In this document: positions 25,726-34,502 of the stretch, piece by piece
How the letters are laid out: each line of letters begins with the position of its first letter
Numbering within the stretch: the first letter of the stretch is position 1
DNA from: Leptospiraceae bacterium
Lineage (GTDB): Bacteria; Spirochaetota; Leptospiria; Leptospirales; Leptospiraceae
Direction of reading: 5' to 3'
Assembly: GCA_024233835.1 (NCBI GenBank)
Contig: JACKPC010000001.1
Span: 372,001-436,000, forward strand
DNA length: 64,000 bases
Position numbers and translations under genes: made by a program
Notes under the pieces: model-generated
Seen by the model: only the letters and a program-made list of their open reading frames with translations
Told to the model about the DNA's origin: nothing
Database searches by the model: none

Positions 25726-26421
25726 TCATCTTCCTAAATTAGAAAATACATACTCTGTTACAAAAGAGGCATAGGTTTCTATATTGATTTTTTTTTGAGA
25801 AAACCTGTATCGTTTTAAATACCAGTCTTGAAGAAGGGCTTTGATCGCCATTACGTGTAAACTCAGCTCTTTCATTTTAAACTCTCCTGCTGTAATCCCC
25901 TGTTTTAAAATGTCTTCAAATACCTTTTCAGTTGATTGTTCGAGGGATAGAGTTTTCTTTTTTACATCCGGTTCGAGATTTTTTGCTTCCATAAACAAAA
26001 AATAAAAAACTTTCTGCAAAGCTTCACTTAGATACAGGTGGTAGCAAATCGCCCTTTTCAATTTGATCCTGCAAGAAAATTGCAAGTCCAGATTTTCCTT
26101 AAACACATCTCGTATGAGACTCTGACCTTCTGCAAATATCATCTTTAAAAGCTCTTCCTTGCTTGAAAAATAATTATATAAAGCTCCCATACTTAAACCC
26201 GATTCCTTACTCAAGTCCCGTAGACTCATAGCATGGAAACCTTTCTTAAGGCTTATCTGAAAAACCGTTTCCAGGATAAGTTGAAGGTTTTTTACAGCCA
26301 ATCCTTCCTTCTTGATTTTAATGGAATCGGCATTATTTAGATAAATATTCCTGCAAAGTTCCTCTATAGAAATAGGGTATTCATCCAAAAACTGCTGATA
26401 GTTTATCTCAGATATATTCAC
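25726..26421 (-). CDS. TetR-family transcriptional repressor
   Basis: This 231-residue protein starts at GTG, overlapping the dehydrogenase stop by 4 bases (GTGA). After a 40-residue N-terminal extension, the helix-turn-helix LRDLSKESGLSMGALYNYFS is at about residues 66-85, followed by SKEELLKMIF. The C-terminal ligand domain diverges, as usual. It is encoded inside the operon it probably controls. The 14-base palindrome at 27681-27694 is the likely operator and an acyl-CoA the likely ligand. Confidence 0.9.
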   Translation of the reverse strand: MNISEINYQQFLDEYPISIEELCRNIYLNNADSIKIKKEGLAVKNLQLILETVFQISLKKGFHAMSLRDLSKESGLSMGALYNYFSSKEELLKMIFAEGQSLIRDVFKENLDLQFSCRIKLKRAICYHLYLSEALQKVFYFLFMEAKNLEPDVKKKTLSLEQSTEKVFEDILKQGITAGEFKMKELSLHVMAIKALLQDWYLKRYRFSQKKINIETYASFVTEYVFSNLGR

Positions 26422-27632
26422 TTTTTCTTATTCAGTTTGTTCTTATATTCTTTCAAGATTCGAGAACCCAGAGAAGATTTATGCACTTCATCTGCTCCGT
26501 CATATATCCTGGCTGCTCTTTCATGCCGATAAAAATAAGCTAAGATTGTATCATCTGACATACCGAGTCCACCGTGAACCTGGAGAGCTCTATCGATTAC
26601 TCTTTGCATAGTATTTGCCACAGTAAATTTAATCATTGCTACTTCTTCTCTGGCCTTATTCATTCCTTCGTTATCAATTGTCCAGGCGGCTTTTAGGGTC
26701 ATAAGTCTTGCTGCTTGAATTTCAGCTTTTGATTCTGCCACCCAGTATTGAACGGCTTCTTTATCGGCCAGAGTTTTTCCATCTACTGTAATGATTCTTT
26801 CATTGGCTCTTTCACACATAAGATCAAAAGAACGGTTACAAATCCCTAACCAGCGCATACAGTGATGAATTCTTCCGGGACCCAGTCTTTCTTGAGCCAG
26901 ACGAAAACCGTGTCCTTCTTTGCCTAAAAGATTTTCTTTAGGTATGCGACAGGACTGAAACATGACTTCTCCATGGCTGTTGTAATCGGATCCGGTTTCA
27001 CCCATAATCGAAATGTTTCGTATTAAATTAAAGCCGGGATTATCGCAGGGAACGATAAACATACTGGTTTTCAAGGCAGGGTTCGCATTCGGATTCGTTA
27101 CCATCATGGCAATAGCAAAGGAAGCTCCATCCGCACCAGTTGTATACCATTTGTGGCCATTCAGGACATACTCATCTCCATCCTTAACAGCAGTAGCTTC
27201 CATAAGTAAAGGATTGGAACCCGCCGTATTTACTTCGGTCATAGCAAAGCAACTTCGGATGTCCCCTTTTATTAGAGGTTTCAGGTATTTTTCCTTTTGC
27301 TCTTCTGTACCGAACATGTGAAGAATTTCGATATTTCCTGCATCGGGAGCCTGACAGCCAAATAGATAGTGGCCTAATGGAGAGCGTCCGAGTGCTTCCG
27401 AAACCAGTCCGTGTTCGACAAGATTCAGACCCATGCCTCCGAGCTCTTCAGGATAATTTGGCCCCCAGAGTCCCATTTGTTTTACTTTGTTTCTGAGAGC
27501 CTGTAATTCGGGTAAAAGTTCTTTAAACTCCTTTCTAAAAAAAGAAGGCTCAAGTGGGTAAACTTCTTTTTCAAGAAAGGTGTGAATCATATCCAGAACA
27601 GTTTTCATTTTGTTTGAAATTGCAAAATCCAT
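26418..27632 (-). CDS. Acyl-CoA dehydrogenase (ACAD10/11-type)
   Basis: This 404-residue flavoprotein has CFAMTEVNTAGSNPLLMEAT, a variant of the acyl-CoA dehydrogenase signature 1. GHKWYTTGADGASFAIAM and a C-terminal QVHGGLGMSDDTILAYFYR segment (about residues 354-372) complete the fold. It oxidises an acyl-CoA to the enoyl-CoA using FAD. The opening MDFAISNKMKTVLDMIHTF fits the family start, although the promoter -10 lies only about 10 bases upstream, so the mRNA leader would be almost absent. It is the first gene of a four-gene operon with TetR, APH kinase and DUF6285. Confidence 0.93.
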   Translation of the reverse strand: MDFAISNKMKTVLDMIHTFLEKEVYPLEPSFFRKEFKELLPELQALRNKVKQMGLWGPNYPEELGGMGLNLVEHGLVSEALGRSPLGHYLFGCQAPDAGNIEILHMFGTEEQKEKYLKPLIKGDIRSCFAMTEVNTAGSNPLLMEATAVKDGDEYVLNGHKWYTTGADGASFAIAMMVTNPNANPALKTSMFIVPCDNPGFNLIRNISIMGETGSDYNSHGEVMFQSCRIPKENLLGKEGHGFRLAQERLGPGRIHHCMRWLGICNRSFDLMCERANERIITVDGKTLADKEAVQYWVAESKAEIQAARLMTLKAAWTIDNEGMNKAREEVAMIKFTVANTMQRVIDRALQVHGGLGMSDDTILAYFYRHERAARIYDGADEVHKSSLGSRILKEYKNKLNKKK

Positions 27633-27642
27633 AATAGGACTT

Positions 27643-27670
27643 ATTCTATCTTATAATAGAAAACTGTCAA
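27643..27670 (-). promoter_or_regulatory. Sigma-70-type promoter of the acyl-CoA dehydrogenase operon
   Basis: On the minus strand the -35 box TTGACA (27665-27670) is a perfect consensus. It lies 16 bases before TAGAAT (27643-27648), which matches the -10 consensus at five of six positions. The start codon at 27632 is only about 10 bases beyond the -10 box, so the transcript would be leaderless or nearly so. Confidence 0.75.
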
Positions 27671-27680
27671 TAAAAAAACG

Positions 27681-27694
27681 AGCGAACGTTCGCT
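27681..27694. promoter_or_regulatory. Palindromic operator, probably for the operon's TetR regulator
   Basis: AGCGAACGTTCGCT is a perfect 14-base palindrome. It lies 10 bases upstream of the -35 box and directly after the stop codon of the preceding gene. Gapless GAACGTTC-type palindromes are typical TetR-family operators. Because a T-run follows on the minus strand, a weak terminator for the upstream gene is the alternative, but its stem would be only 5 base pairs. Confidence 0.65.
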
Positions 27695-27696
27695 TT

Positions 27697-28230
27697 TTAT
27701 TCTTTTTTTGTTCTTACCGAAATAACTTTTGTTTCACGAATCGGAATGTTCATTTTGCCGAGGATGGTATTAAACTCTACAGAGCCATCGAAGATAAGCT
27801 CAATTTCTCTATCAACAAGCCAGGATTTTAAAAACTCCTTGATAAAAAAAACAATATCGGACTTTTTATTTTCCTCCAGGGCTGTTTCCAGATCCAGAGT
27901 AATTAGCTTTCTTTCCAGAGCAGGAATCAGGGTTTCTTCAGCAGAAACTACATTTGCCAGCATAATTTCATCCTTCTTCTTGCTTTTTTTTAAAATCTGG
28001 AATTGAAACCTTTCGATAGTAACCGGAATTTCGTTTGTATTATAAACTTCTACATCGGCTTTGAATTTGATCTTTGGAACCGGCGGAATTAAAAGAATTT
28101 TGTAATTCACTACGCGAATATCCTGTAGTGTAATTTCACATTTCTTCAACTCCTGCATCTTTTTTTCTATAGGATTCGAGCAAAAAGACATAATAAAGAT
28201 CCAGAATATTAGAATAAACTTATTCTTCAT
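27697..28230 (-). CDS. LEA14/WHy-like lipoprotein
   Basis: I use the ATG at 28230 rather than TTG 28239. The product (177 residues) begins MKNKFILIFWIFIMSFC, with lipid Cys at residue 17. The body fits the LEA14/WHy beta-sandwich: DIRVVNYKILLIPPVPKIKF, then ADVEVYNTNEIPVTIERFQF. Such domains occur in envelope proteins of unknown role. The start overlaps the end of the 28220-28453 gene by 11 bases, so it is probably translated from the polA transcript. Confidence 0.7.
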   Translation of the reverse strand: MKNKFILIFWIFIMSFCSNPIEKKMQELKKCEITLQDIRVVNYKILLIPPVPKIKFKADVEVYNTNEIPVTIERFQFQILKKSKKKDEIMLANVVSAEETLIPALERKLITLDLETALEENKKSDIVFFIKEFLKSWLVDREIELIFDGSVEFNTILGKMNIPIRETKVISVRTKKE

Positions 28231-28453
28231 TATAAACAAGCTGCTCTCCTTTCACAGTTAAAATTGGTCCTCTCGGGTCTCCATCCTGTAAAATTCCATT
28301 TCCAATAAGAACATGCCAACTATCTCGTAGCTGTGCTTTTTCTTCAAGAGGCAAAGCCTGTATCAGGCCACTCAGCTTATCTTTGGGTAATACATCTCCT
28401 GCGTGCAGGTTATTATCCCTGTAAAGACGTAAAATTTTATTAACCAGTTGCAT
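28220..28453 (-). CDS. Small conserved-looking hypothetical protein
   Basis: I place the start at the ATG 28451-28453, giving a 77-residue product (MQLVNKILRLYRDNNLHAGD). A good ribosome site (TGAGGT) lies just upstream and overlaps the polA stop codon. An earlier in-frame start at 28474 lacks one. The sequence ends GPILTVKGEQLVYNEE and looks like a compact helix-plus-wing fold, possibly a small winged helix. I do not recognise the family. Confidence 0.65.
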   Translation of the reverse strand: MQLVNKILRLYRDNNLHAGDVLPKDKLSGLIQALPLEEKAQLRDSWHVLIGNGILQDGDPRGPILTVKGEQLVYNEE

Positions 28454-28460
28454 AAATACC

Positions 28461-31205
28461 TCAGTGTGCTTCATCCCAATTTCTGCCGGATTTTCCTTCT
28501 ACAAGAATCGGAACTTTTAATGAGAAAATATTCTCCATCGTTTTTTTCGCAAGAGCATAGATTTTTTCTTTCTCTTTTTCATTTGCTTCAAATACAAGTT
28601 CATCATGAACTTGTAATATTAGATTAGATTTATATTTTTTCTGCTTCATTTCTTTATGTATGGCTATCATGGCAAGTTTTATCATATCTGCTGAAGTACC
28701 CTGGATCGGGCTATTAATAGCTACACGCTTGGCCGCTTCCTGTATCTGCTTATTACTGGAACGAAGATCAGGTACGTAGCGCCTTCTCCCCGATAAGGTT
28801 TCAACATAGCCCCTGGTTTCTGCCTCTTTACAGACTTTATCCATATAGGCTTTGACTCCGGGGTAGGCTGAAAAATACTTATCAATAAATTCTTTAGCCT
28901 CTTTTGTCGAAATACCTATGTTTCTACTCAGGCCAAAAGGAGTCACTCCGTATATCACGGAAAAGTTTACCGCTTTTGCTTTACTTCTCATGTCTGAATC
29001 GACTTTGTCCTCCGGGACAGAAAAAAGTGCCGAAGCAGTTCGACTGTGAATATCAAGACCTTTCTCATAGGCTTCTATCATATTTTTATCTTCTGCAAAA
29101 TGAGCCATAATACGAAGTTCAATTTGGGAATAATCAAGGCTTAAAAGATAATTTCCTTCTTCCGGAATAAAGCCCGAACGAATCATCTTGCCTTCTTTAT
29201 CCTTAATTGGAATGTTTTGCAGGTTGGGATCTGTGGAAGATAATCTACCGGTTGCAGCAATTGTCTGGTTAAAACTGGTATGTATTCTTCCTGTCTTAGG
29301 GTTTATTAACTCAGGAAGAGAATCTACATAAGTAGACTTTAATTTTGTATATTTACGATAGTTTAAAATATGCTCAACAATCGGGTGCATTCCGAGAAGA
29401 GCTTCCATTACACTATGATCGGTAGAATAACCGGTGGAGGTTTTTTTTTGTTTCGGAAGGTTTAAGTCCTCAAAAAGAACCTGTTGCAGTTCTCTGGTCG
29501 ACGCAATATTGAACTCTTTACCGGCAAGTTGTTGGATTTCTTTTTCGAGTTTTATAATTTCTTTTTGAAAGTTTCCGGAGAGTTTTTTAAAATATTCTGC
29601 ATCAATTTTTACTCCCTTCGACTCCATGTCAACCAGTACAGGAATTAGAGGCATCTCGATCTCAGAAAAGATTTTAGTAACCGAATGTTCTTTAAGCTGT
29701 GGCTCTAATACCTTGTATAAGCGATATGTAATGTCTGCATCTTCACAGGAATATCGGCTTACTTCTTCCGGGTCAATCTCATAAAGGTTTCTCTTATTTT
29801 TTCCGGTACCGGTCAAATCAGAATAGCTTATAGTTTTATAATTTAAGTGCGAAAGAGCAAGGTCATCCATATTATGCCTCCTGCCTTCCGGTTGAATGCT
29901 ATAAGAAGCCAGCATTGTATCAAATGCAATGTTTTGAAGCTCTATTCCGTGATTTCTTAAAACCATAATATCATATTTAATATTCTGACCGATTTTGGGT
30001 ATCTTTTCATCTTCTAATAGAGGCTTTATCAGTTTTATGCTTTCTTTTAAGGGTAATAACTTTTCTGTAAAAAGATTTGTTTCTCCGTATTCGAAAGCAA
30101 GATACCAGGCTCTACCTTCTGCATCAGACAAGGCAATTCCGAGTAAATCTGCCTGCATGGCATCTACCGAAGTTGTTTCTGTATCTACGCAAAGTTTTTT
30201 TGATTTAGAAAGTTTTTGAACCAGGGTTTCCAGATCTTTCAGGGTTTTAATTCGGGTATAGTTCGCTTTGGAAGTTTCTATATTTTGAATATCTAAAGCA
30301 CTTGGAGCTTCCGGGGAAGCTTTGACACCCGCCTGCTTTGCCAGGTCCCGATGCAGGGCATTGAATCCTTCCTGCTTAAAATAGAGGACATTTCTTTCGG
30401 AGAGATAATCGCTGAGTTTTAAATCCTCCAGTTTTAATTCTAAATCCAGATCGGTACGGATTGTTGCGAGTTCTCTCGACATAAAGGCATTGTCTTTATA
30501 CGTAATCAGTTTCTCTTTTGTTGCTTTACTTTTTATTTTATCCAGATTGGCATAAATATCTTCGAGGTCTTTAAACTCAGAAAATAGCGAGACCGCCCCT
30601 TTTTCTCCGAGTCCTTTTACCCCCGGGATATTGTCAGAACTATCTCCCACTATCCCCATATAATTTGTAACCTGGTTGTAGGGAACGCCAATGAGCTCCT
30701 TGACTCGATCTTTATCAATCAGATCAAACTCGGTTACTCCTTTTTTTCCTCGAAGCATAAGAATATTCTCATTTTCTAAAAGTTGATACATATCCTTATC
30801 ACCGGAAAAAATATAAACTTTTGTTTTCGAATCAGAAAAGTTTTTAGCTATAGTTCCGATAATATCATCTGCTTCGTGACCGGGAATACTTAGAACCGGG
30901 AAGCCTAAATTTTTAGACATACTCAGTATTTTTGCAATCTGTGGTTTTAAGTCTTCCGGCATAGGCTTTCGATTTGCTTTGTATTCGCTGTAAATTTTAT
31001 TTCTTTCGAGAGGAGTTCCCGGATCAAAAGTGAGTGCAAGGTGTGTAAACTCGAAATCATTCAAAACTTTAAATAACATTCTAAAGAAGCCAAATACAGC
31101 TCCACTTGGCTCACCGGTAAGAGAATTTCGTAATCCCGCTGTTTGAAAAGCATAGTAGGCACGAAATGCGAAAGCGTGTCCATCAATCACTATTAATTTA
31201 TTCAT
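28461..31205 (-). CDS. polA: DNA polymerase I
   Basis: This 914-residue protein has all three domains. The 5' nuclease is at 1-290 (LIVIDGHAFAFRAYYAFQ, GHEADDIIGTIA, YMGIVGDSSDNIPGVKGLG). A 3'-5' exonuclease is at about 320-510, with its acidic residues kept (CVDTETTSVDA near 341, and YSCEDADITYRL). The polymerase is at 540-914 (LSLDYSQIELRIMAHF near 690, KAVNFSVIYGVTPFGLSRNI, LQVHDELVFE near 868). Proofreading should be active. It removes RNA primers and fills gaps. It overlaps the upstream glycosyltransferase by 8 bases. Confidence 0.98.
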   Translation of the reverse strand: MNKLIVIDGHAFAFRAYYAFQTAGLRNSLTGEPSGAVFGFFRMLFKVLNDFEFTHLALTFDPGTPLERNKIYSEYKANRKPMPEDLKPQIAKILSMSKNLGFPVLSIPGHEADDIIGTIAKNFSDSKTKVYIFSGDKDMYQLLENENILMLRGKKGVTEFDLIDKDRVKELIGVPYNQVTNYMGIVGDSSDNIPGVKGLGEKGAVSLFSEFKDLEDIYANLDKIKSKATKEKLITYKDNAFMSRELATIRTDLDLELKLEDLKLSDYLSERNVLYFKQEGFNALHRDLAKQAGVKASPEAPSALDIQNIETSKANYTRIKTLKDLETLVQKLSKSKKLCVDTETTSVDAMQADLLGIALSDAEGRAWYLAFEYGETNLFTEKLLPLKESIKLIKPLLEDEKIPKIGQNIKYDIMVLRNHGIELQNIAFDTMLASYSIQPEGRRHNMDDLALSHLNYKTISYSDLTGTGKNKRNLYEIDPEEVSRYSCEDADITYRLYKVLEPQLKEHSVTKIFSEIEMPLIPVLVDMESKGVKIDAEYFKKLSGNFQKEIIKLEKEIQQLAGKEFNIASTRELQQVLFEDLNLPKQKKTSTGYSTDHSVMEALLGMHPIVEHILNYRKYTKLKSTYVDSLPELINPKTGRIHTSFNQTIAATGRLSSTDPNLQNIPIKDKEGKMIRSGFIPEEGNYLLSLDYSQIELRIMAHFAEDKNMIEAYEKGLDIHSRTASALFSVPEDKVDSDMRSKAKAVNFSVIYGVTPFGLSRNIGISTKEAKEFIDKYFSAYPGVKAYMDKVCKEAETRGYVETLSGRRRYVPDLRSSNKQIQEAAKRVAINSPIQGTSADMIKLAMIAIHKEMKQKKYKSNLILQVHDELVFEANEKEKEKIYALAKKTMENIFSLKVPILVEGKSGRNWDEAH

Positions 31206-32283
31206 GGTTCAATAAGATATCATAGATATTTTTAGTTTTTTTAATTGTCTCTTCAACCGAAAACTCCTTAACGAAGTTGCGATTGAATTTTCCAAATCTT
31301 TCTCTGAGTTCCTGATTTTCAATTAAAGCCCTGTATTGCTCTGCAAGGGTCTCGTCATCTCCCACATTAGATAAGAAGCCACCTTTATCGTGGATAAGCA
31401 TTTCTGAAATCCCACCTCCGCGAGTAGCAATCACGGGTAAGTGGGAAGCCATTGCATCTAAGACAGAAGTTCCGAGTCCTTCTTCCTTGGAAGTCAGAGT
31501 AAATACATCAAATAAAGCAAAAAAAGCTAATACATCTTCTCTGTATCCGGTAAACAGAACCCTGTCTTCAATTCCGAGTTCTTTCGCAGTCTGTTTTAAA
31601 GCTTTTTCTAATTCACCGGCACCGACTATAAAAAAGAGAAAGGGGACTTCGGTTTTGATTTTAGCCACTGCCCTTAGAAGCGTTGCCTGGTCTTTATGGT
31701 CTACAAGTGCTGCTACATTACCAATGAGAACTGTATTATCCTTTATCCTGAATTCTTCTCTCAGATATTTACTATCAGGCAGAGATACAAAACGATTTAA
31801 GTCAACACCACTTCTTACCGTAAGTAATTTCTCTGCCGGGATGCCATCTTCATATAAAATTTCTTTTACCTTATCTGATACACAAAGAAACAAATCATTC
31901 TTTTCGCTATAATATTTGCGTTTACTTAAATAGTTTTGCTTGATATGAAAGTCTACCCTTCGTGAAACTACAAGCTTTACCGAAGGGCAACGCCGTTTCA
32001 CTAATAAACCGAGGGAATGTGCAGCAGCGGTGTGGGTATGTATAACTCGAACTCTCATTTCTTCTACCAGTCTCGCCAATTTCTTTGCAGCAAAAATGTC
32101 GTATTCTCCGCGTATAGAAAGAGGAAAGAAAGGAAAAACACCCTGTGCCCTTTTTTCCAGTTCAGAACCGACTTTACCGGCCACAATCTGGGGTATCTTC
32201 CATTTCTCCAGACCTTCTGCCAGATAGAAGAGTTGTTGTTCGCCACCTCTCCAGGTTTTAGATGTATTAATATGTAATATCAA
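31198..32283 (-). CDS. GT4-family glycosyltransferase
   Basis: This 361-residue GT-B fold protein starts at TTG (32281-32283). N-terminal INTSKTWRGGEQQLFYLAEG and the C-terminal donor site EEGLGTSVLDAMASHLPVIA, followed by TRGGGISEM, match the GT4 (WaaG/PimB) pattern. Its opening resembles glycosyltransferases that build lipopolysaccharide cores. It is cytoplasmic or membrane-peripheral; donor and acceptor are unknown. It lies 2 bases after the type III polyketide synthase gene and overlaps polA by 8 bases, so the three may be co-transcribed. Confidence 0.9.
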   Translation of the reverse strand: MILHINTSKTWRGGEQQLFYLAEGLEKWKIPQIVAGKVGSELEKRAQGVFPFFPLSIRGEYDIFAAKKLARLVEEMRVRVIHTHTAAAHSLGLLVKRRCPSVKLVVSRRVDFHIKQNYLSKRKYYSEKNDLFLCVSDKVKEILYEDGIPAEKLLTVRSGVDLNRFVSLPDSKYLREEFRIKDNTVLIGNVAALVDHKDQATLLRAVAKIKTEVPFLFFIVGAGELEKALKQTAKELGIEDRVLFTGYREDVLAFFALFDVFTLTSKEEGLGTSVLDAMASHLPVIATRGGGISEMLIHDKGGFLSNVGDDETLAEQYRALIENQELRERFGKFNRNFVKEFSVEETIKKTKNIYDILLNHE

Positions 32284-32285
32284 AT

Positions 32286-33338
32286 TTAACTCGTTTTAAA
32301 AAGCAGTGCTTCACAGCTAAAACCGGGCCCCATTGCCGTCATGAGTCCCTCTTCCCCTTTAGAAAACTTTCCATCTTTTAGAAATTCCTCGATAACAAAA
32401 AGCAAAGTTGGAGATGACATATTCCCATATTTTCTCAGGATTTCTATCGTGTAATAAAATCTTTCTCTTTCTATTTTTAAAACCGACGAAAACGCATCTA
32501 TTACTTTTGCACCACCGGGATGAAATAAGAAATGTTGTATATCGGAAAAGGAAAGCTTTTCCCTATTAAAAAAAGCATCCATAATCTCTCCATAGTTTTC
32601 CATTATCAAGAAAGGGATGCTTTTGTCAAAGATTACCTGAAGCCCATCGTCTTCAACATCCCAACCCATAACATTTAAAGAATCTCTCCATTTATATGAA
32701 TAGGAAGATTGGAGTTCGATACTATTGATTTTCGGTTCTGAAGAAATTATAGTTGCGGCTGCTCCATCGGAAAAAAGCGAAAGAGCAATATAATTAGCTT
32801 TTCGTTTATCCCCCGGTCGAAAAGTAAGAGTACAGGTTTCTACAGCTATCAAAAGAATCTTTTTACCGGGATAAGCTTTTGCAAAATCTCTCGCACGGGA
32901 AAGGCCATAAGCTCCTCCCGCGCAGCCCAGACCGGTAATGGGCAGGCGAATACAATCTTCTTTCAAACCTAAAAGATCCATGAGTCTTGCATCAAGGCTC
33001 GGAGTTACAAAACCGGAGCTTGTCACTACCAGCAGTATTTCGATTTCTTCAGGTTTCAGGCTTGCTTCTTGTAGGGCCTTTTCTCCGGCAAGTTGTGCCA
33101 GGGAAAGGGCATGGCTTAAAAAAAGCTCATTTTTCTCTTTGAAACTGTGGCCTGTTTCATACCAGTTCAAATTCTCTAAAACAGGTCTATTCTCAATTTG
33201 AGCTGTGTCGAAAACCTTGATAAGTCCGGGATAAAGGCGGTTCCCCGGGTCAAAAACTCTCGAAGAAAAATTTTTAATCTCTTCCTGTTTCAGGATCTGA
33301 GCAGGAACTGAGGAAGCGATAGAATGTATAAAAGCCAT
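32286..33338 (-). CDS. Type III polyketide synthase (chalcone synthase-like)
   Basis: This 350-residue thiolase-fold enzyme has the full catalytic triad: Cys139 in LGCAGGAYGLSRA, His273 in FLFHPGGAKVIDA and Asn306 in KYGNMSSPTLLFVIEE. The GxxHxxGG-like cavity and the SDGAAATI segment also fit. Type III synthases condense acyl-CoA starters with malonyl-CoA to give pyrones, resorcinols or related lipids. KAS III is the closest alternative, but the CAGGAYGLSRA context and the NMSSPT segment favour type III PKS. It ends 2 bases before a glycosyltransferase and overlaps the next upstream gene by 1 base. Confidence 0.88.
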   Translation of the reverse strand: MAFIHSIASSVPAQILKQEEIKNFSSRVFDPGNRLYPGLIKVFDTAQIENRPVLENLNWYETGHSFKEKNELFLSHALSLAQLAGEKALQEASLKPEEIEILLVVTSSGFVTPSLDARLMDLLGLKEDCIRLPITGLGCAGGAYGLSRARDFAKAYPGKKILLIAVETCTLTFRPGDKRKANYIALSLFSDGAAATIISSEPKINSIELQSSYSYKWRDSLNVMGWDVEDDGLQVIFDKSIPFLIMENYGEIMDAFFNREKLSFSDIQHFLFHPGGAKVIDAFSSVLKIERERFYYTIEILRKYGNMSSPTLLFVIEEFLKDGKFSKGEEGLMTAMGPGFSCEALLFKTS

Positions 33339-33907
33339 TATTGTTTTAATTTATTCGCAGTAAATGCAATCTCCAGAATAGAACCGTAGACATTTTTTTC
33401 CGGTAGGGTTTCTGTAATTTCTCCATTAGCGTGATATAAGACCTTTACAGTGTCCATCAGTTTTCGCATAATCCGAATTCCCTGACCCATATTTCTATGG
33501 ATTTTATGAATTCCCTTAAAAGGCAGTTTCCCCGGTTTACCATCCTGATGGCATTGAATATCTTTCAAAAAGTCATGTATTTTCCTGTAGGATTTCTTAT
33601 CAGCTTCTGTTGGTACAAAGCCTTTTCCATAATCCATAATGAATAATACAAATTTTGGTCCCTGAATCCTCCATCTACAAATAATAATTTCCTTACTGGC
33701 CTGGGCGAGGTTGGCAGAAATAGAGTTTGTAAGGGCTTCATCGGAGGCTAAAACTATACTGGAGATGTCATCATCCGAAAAACGGTTCTGTTCGAGCGAA
33801 AATTTAAGTTCTTTACGAAAAGTTTTAGTAGCATCCATATCAGGAGGAATAAACATTACATATGAATTTTCATTTTCTTTAAAAAATAGTAACTTTCCTT
33901 CTGACAT
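33338..33907 (-). CDS. RsbW-like serine-kinase/anti-sigma ATPase
   Basis: I use the ATG at 33907 (MSEGKLLFFKENENSYVMFI), giving 189 residues. The longer 226-residue reading adds a basic, non-conserved N-terminus. The HATPase_c fold shows the N box IVLASDEALTNSISANLAQA, the G1 box IMDYGKGF and the G2-like NMGQGIRIMRKLMD. Such proteins phosphorylate or bind anti-sigma antagonists. No sigma factor or antagonist is adjacent. It overlaps the type III PKS start by 1 base. Confidence 0.82.
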   Translation of the reverse strand: MSEGKLLFFKENENSYVMFIPPDMDATKTFRKELKFSLEQNRFSDDDISSIVLASDEALTNSISANLAQASKEIIICRWRIQGPKFVLFIMDYGKGFVPTEADKKSYRKIHDFLKDIQCHQDGKPGKLPFKGIHKIHRNMGQGIRIMRKLMDTVKVLYHANGEITETLPEKNVYGSILEIAFTANKLKQ

Positions 33908-34057
33908 ACACTTTTTCTCGTAGAGTAAGAATAAAACCCTTACAGTACTATTTATGAGACGAAAAAATTTCACAAGTACTAATTTTATGAGAAGATGTAA
34001 AAATAAATTTCTATACAAATCTTCTCATTTTTTTAAACTTTTCCTGAGGAGTCGTAT

Positions 34058-34414
34058 GTGATTGGATTTGTTATTAATATTGTCTTGTTGGCCCTGGTGA
34101 TTATGTTTGTTTTTCCTGCCTTACATAAAGATATGAAAATTAAAGGGGAGTTTCAGAATTCCCTGGTGGTTGCCCTTGTTTTCTTTGTATTAAATGCAAT
34201 GATTCGGTACGGATTAGCAATTCTAAGCCTCGGATTGGGAGTTATCTTTTATTACCTTACACTCGGAATCGCCGGGATTTTTATAAATGCTCTCGTACTA
34301 CTCCTGGTTCAAAAGCTTATGCCGGACTATCTCGAAGTTCCCGGTTTCGGTTATGCTATACTGGGGGGTGCCCTGCTTTCTTTAACCAATGTTATATCGG
34401 GCATGATCCATTAA
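34058..34414 (+). CDS. Small four-helix membrane protein (phage holin family 4-like)
   Basis: This 118-residue protein starts at GTG 34058, with an excellent ribosome site TGAGGAG seven bases upstream. It has four hydrophobic segments, and the pattern LSLGLGVIFYYLTLGIAGIF followed by INALVLLLVQKLMP is typical of the PF04020 (YvlD-like) family. Despite the holin family name, these are ordinary bacterial membrane proteins of unknown function. It is divergent from the RsbW-like gene. Confidence 0.8.
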   Translation: MIGFVINIVLLALVIMFVFPALHKDMKIKGEFQNSLVVALVFFVLNAMIRYGLAILSLGLGVIFYYLTLGIAGIFINALVLLLVQKLMPDYLEVPGFGYAILGGALLSLTNVISGMIH

Positions 34415-34502
34415 TAGTATATAATACCTTTCTTGTATTTTGTTTTTTTAAATCTTCTTTTTCATTAGTTTTTCAACTAATATACTATGTTTCGGAGGTA
34501 TA

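Noticed and set aside
34058..34414. Considered a phage holin indicating a prophage.
   Set aside because: PF04020-type proteins are ordinary membrane proteins despite the family name, and no phage gene is near.
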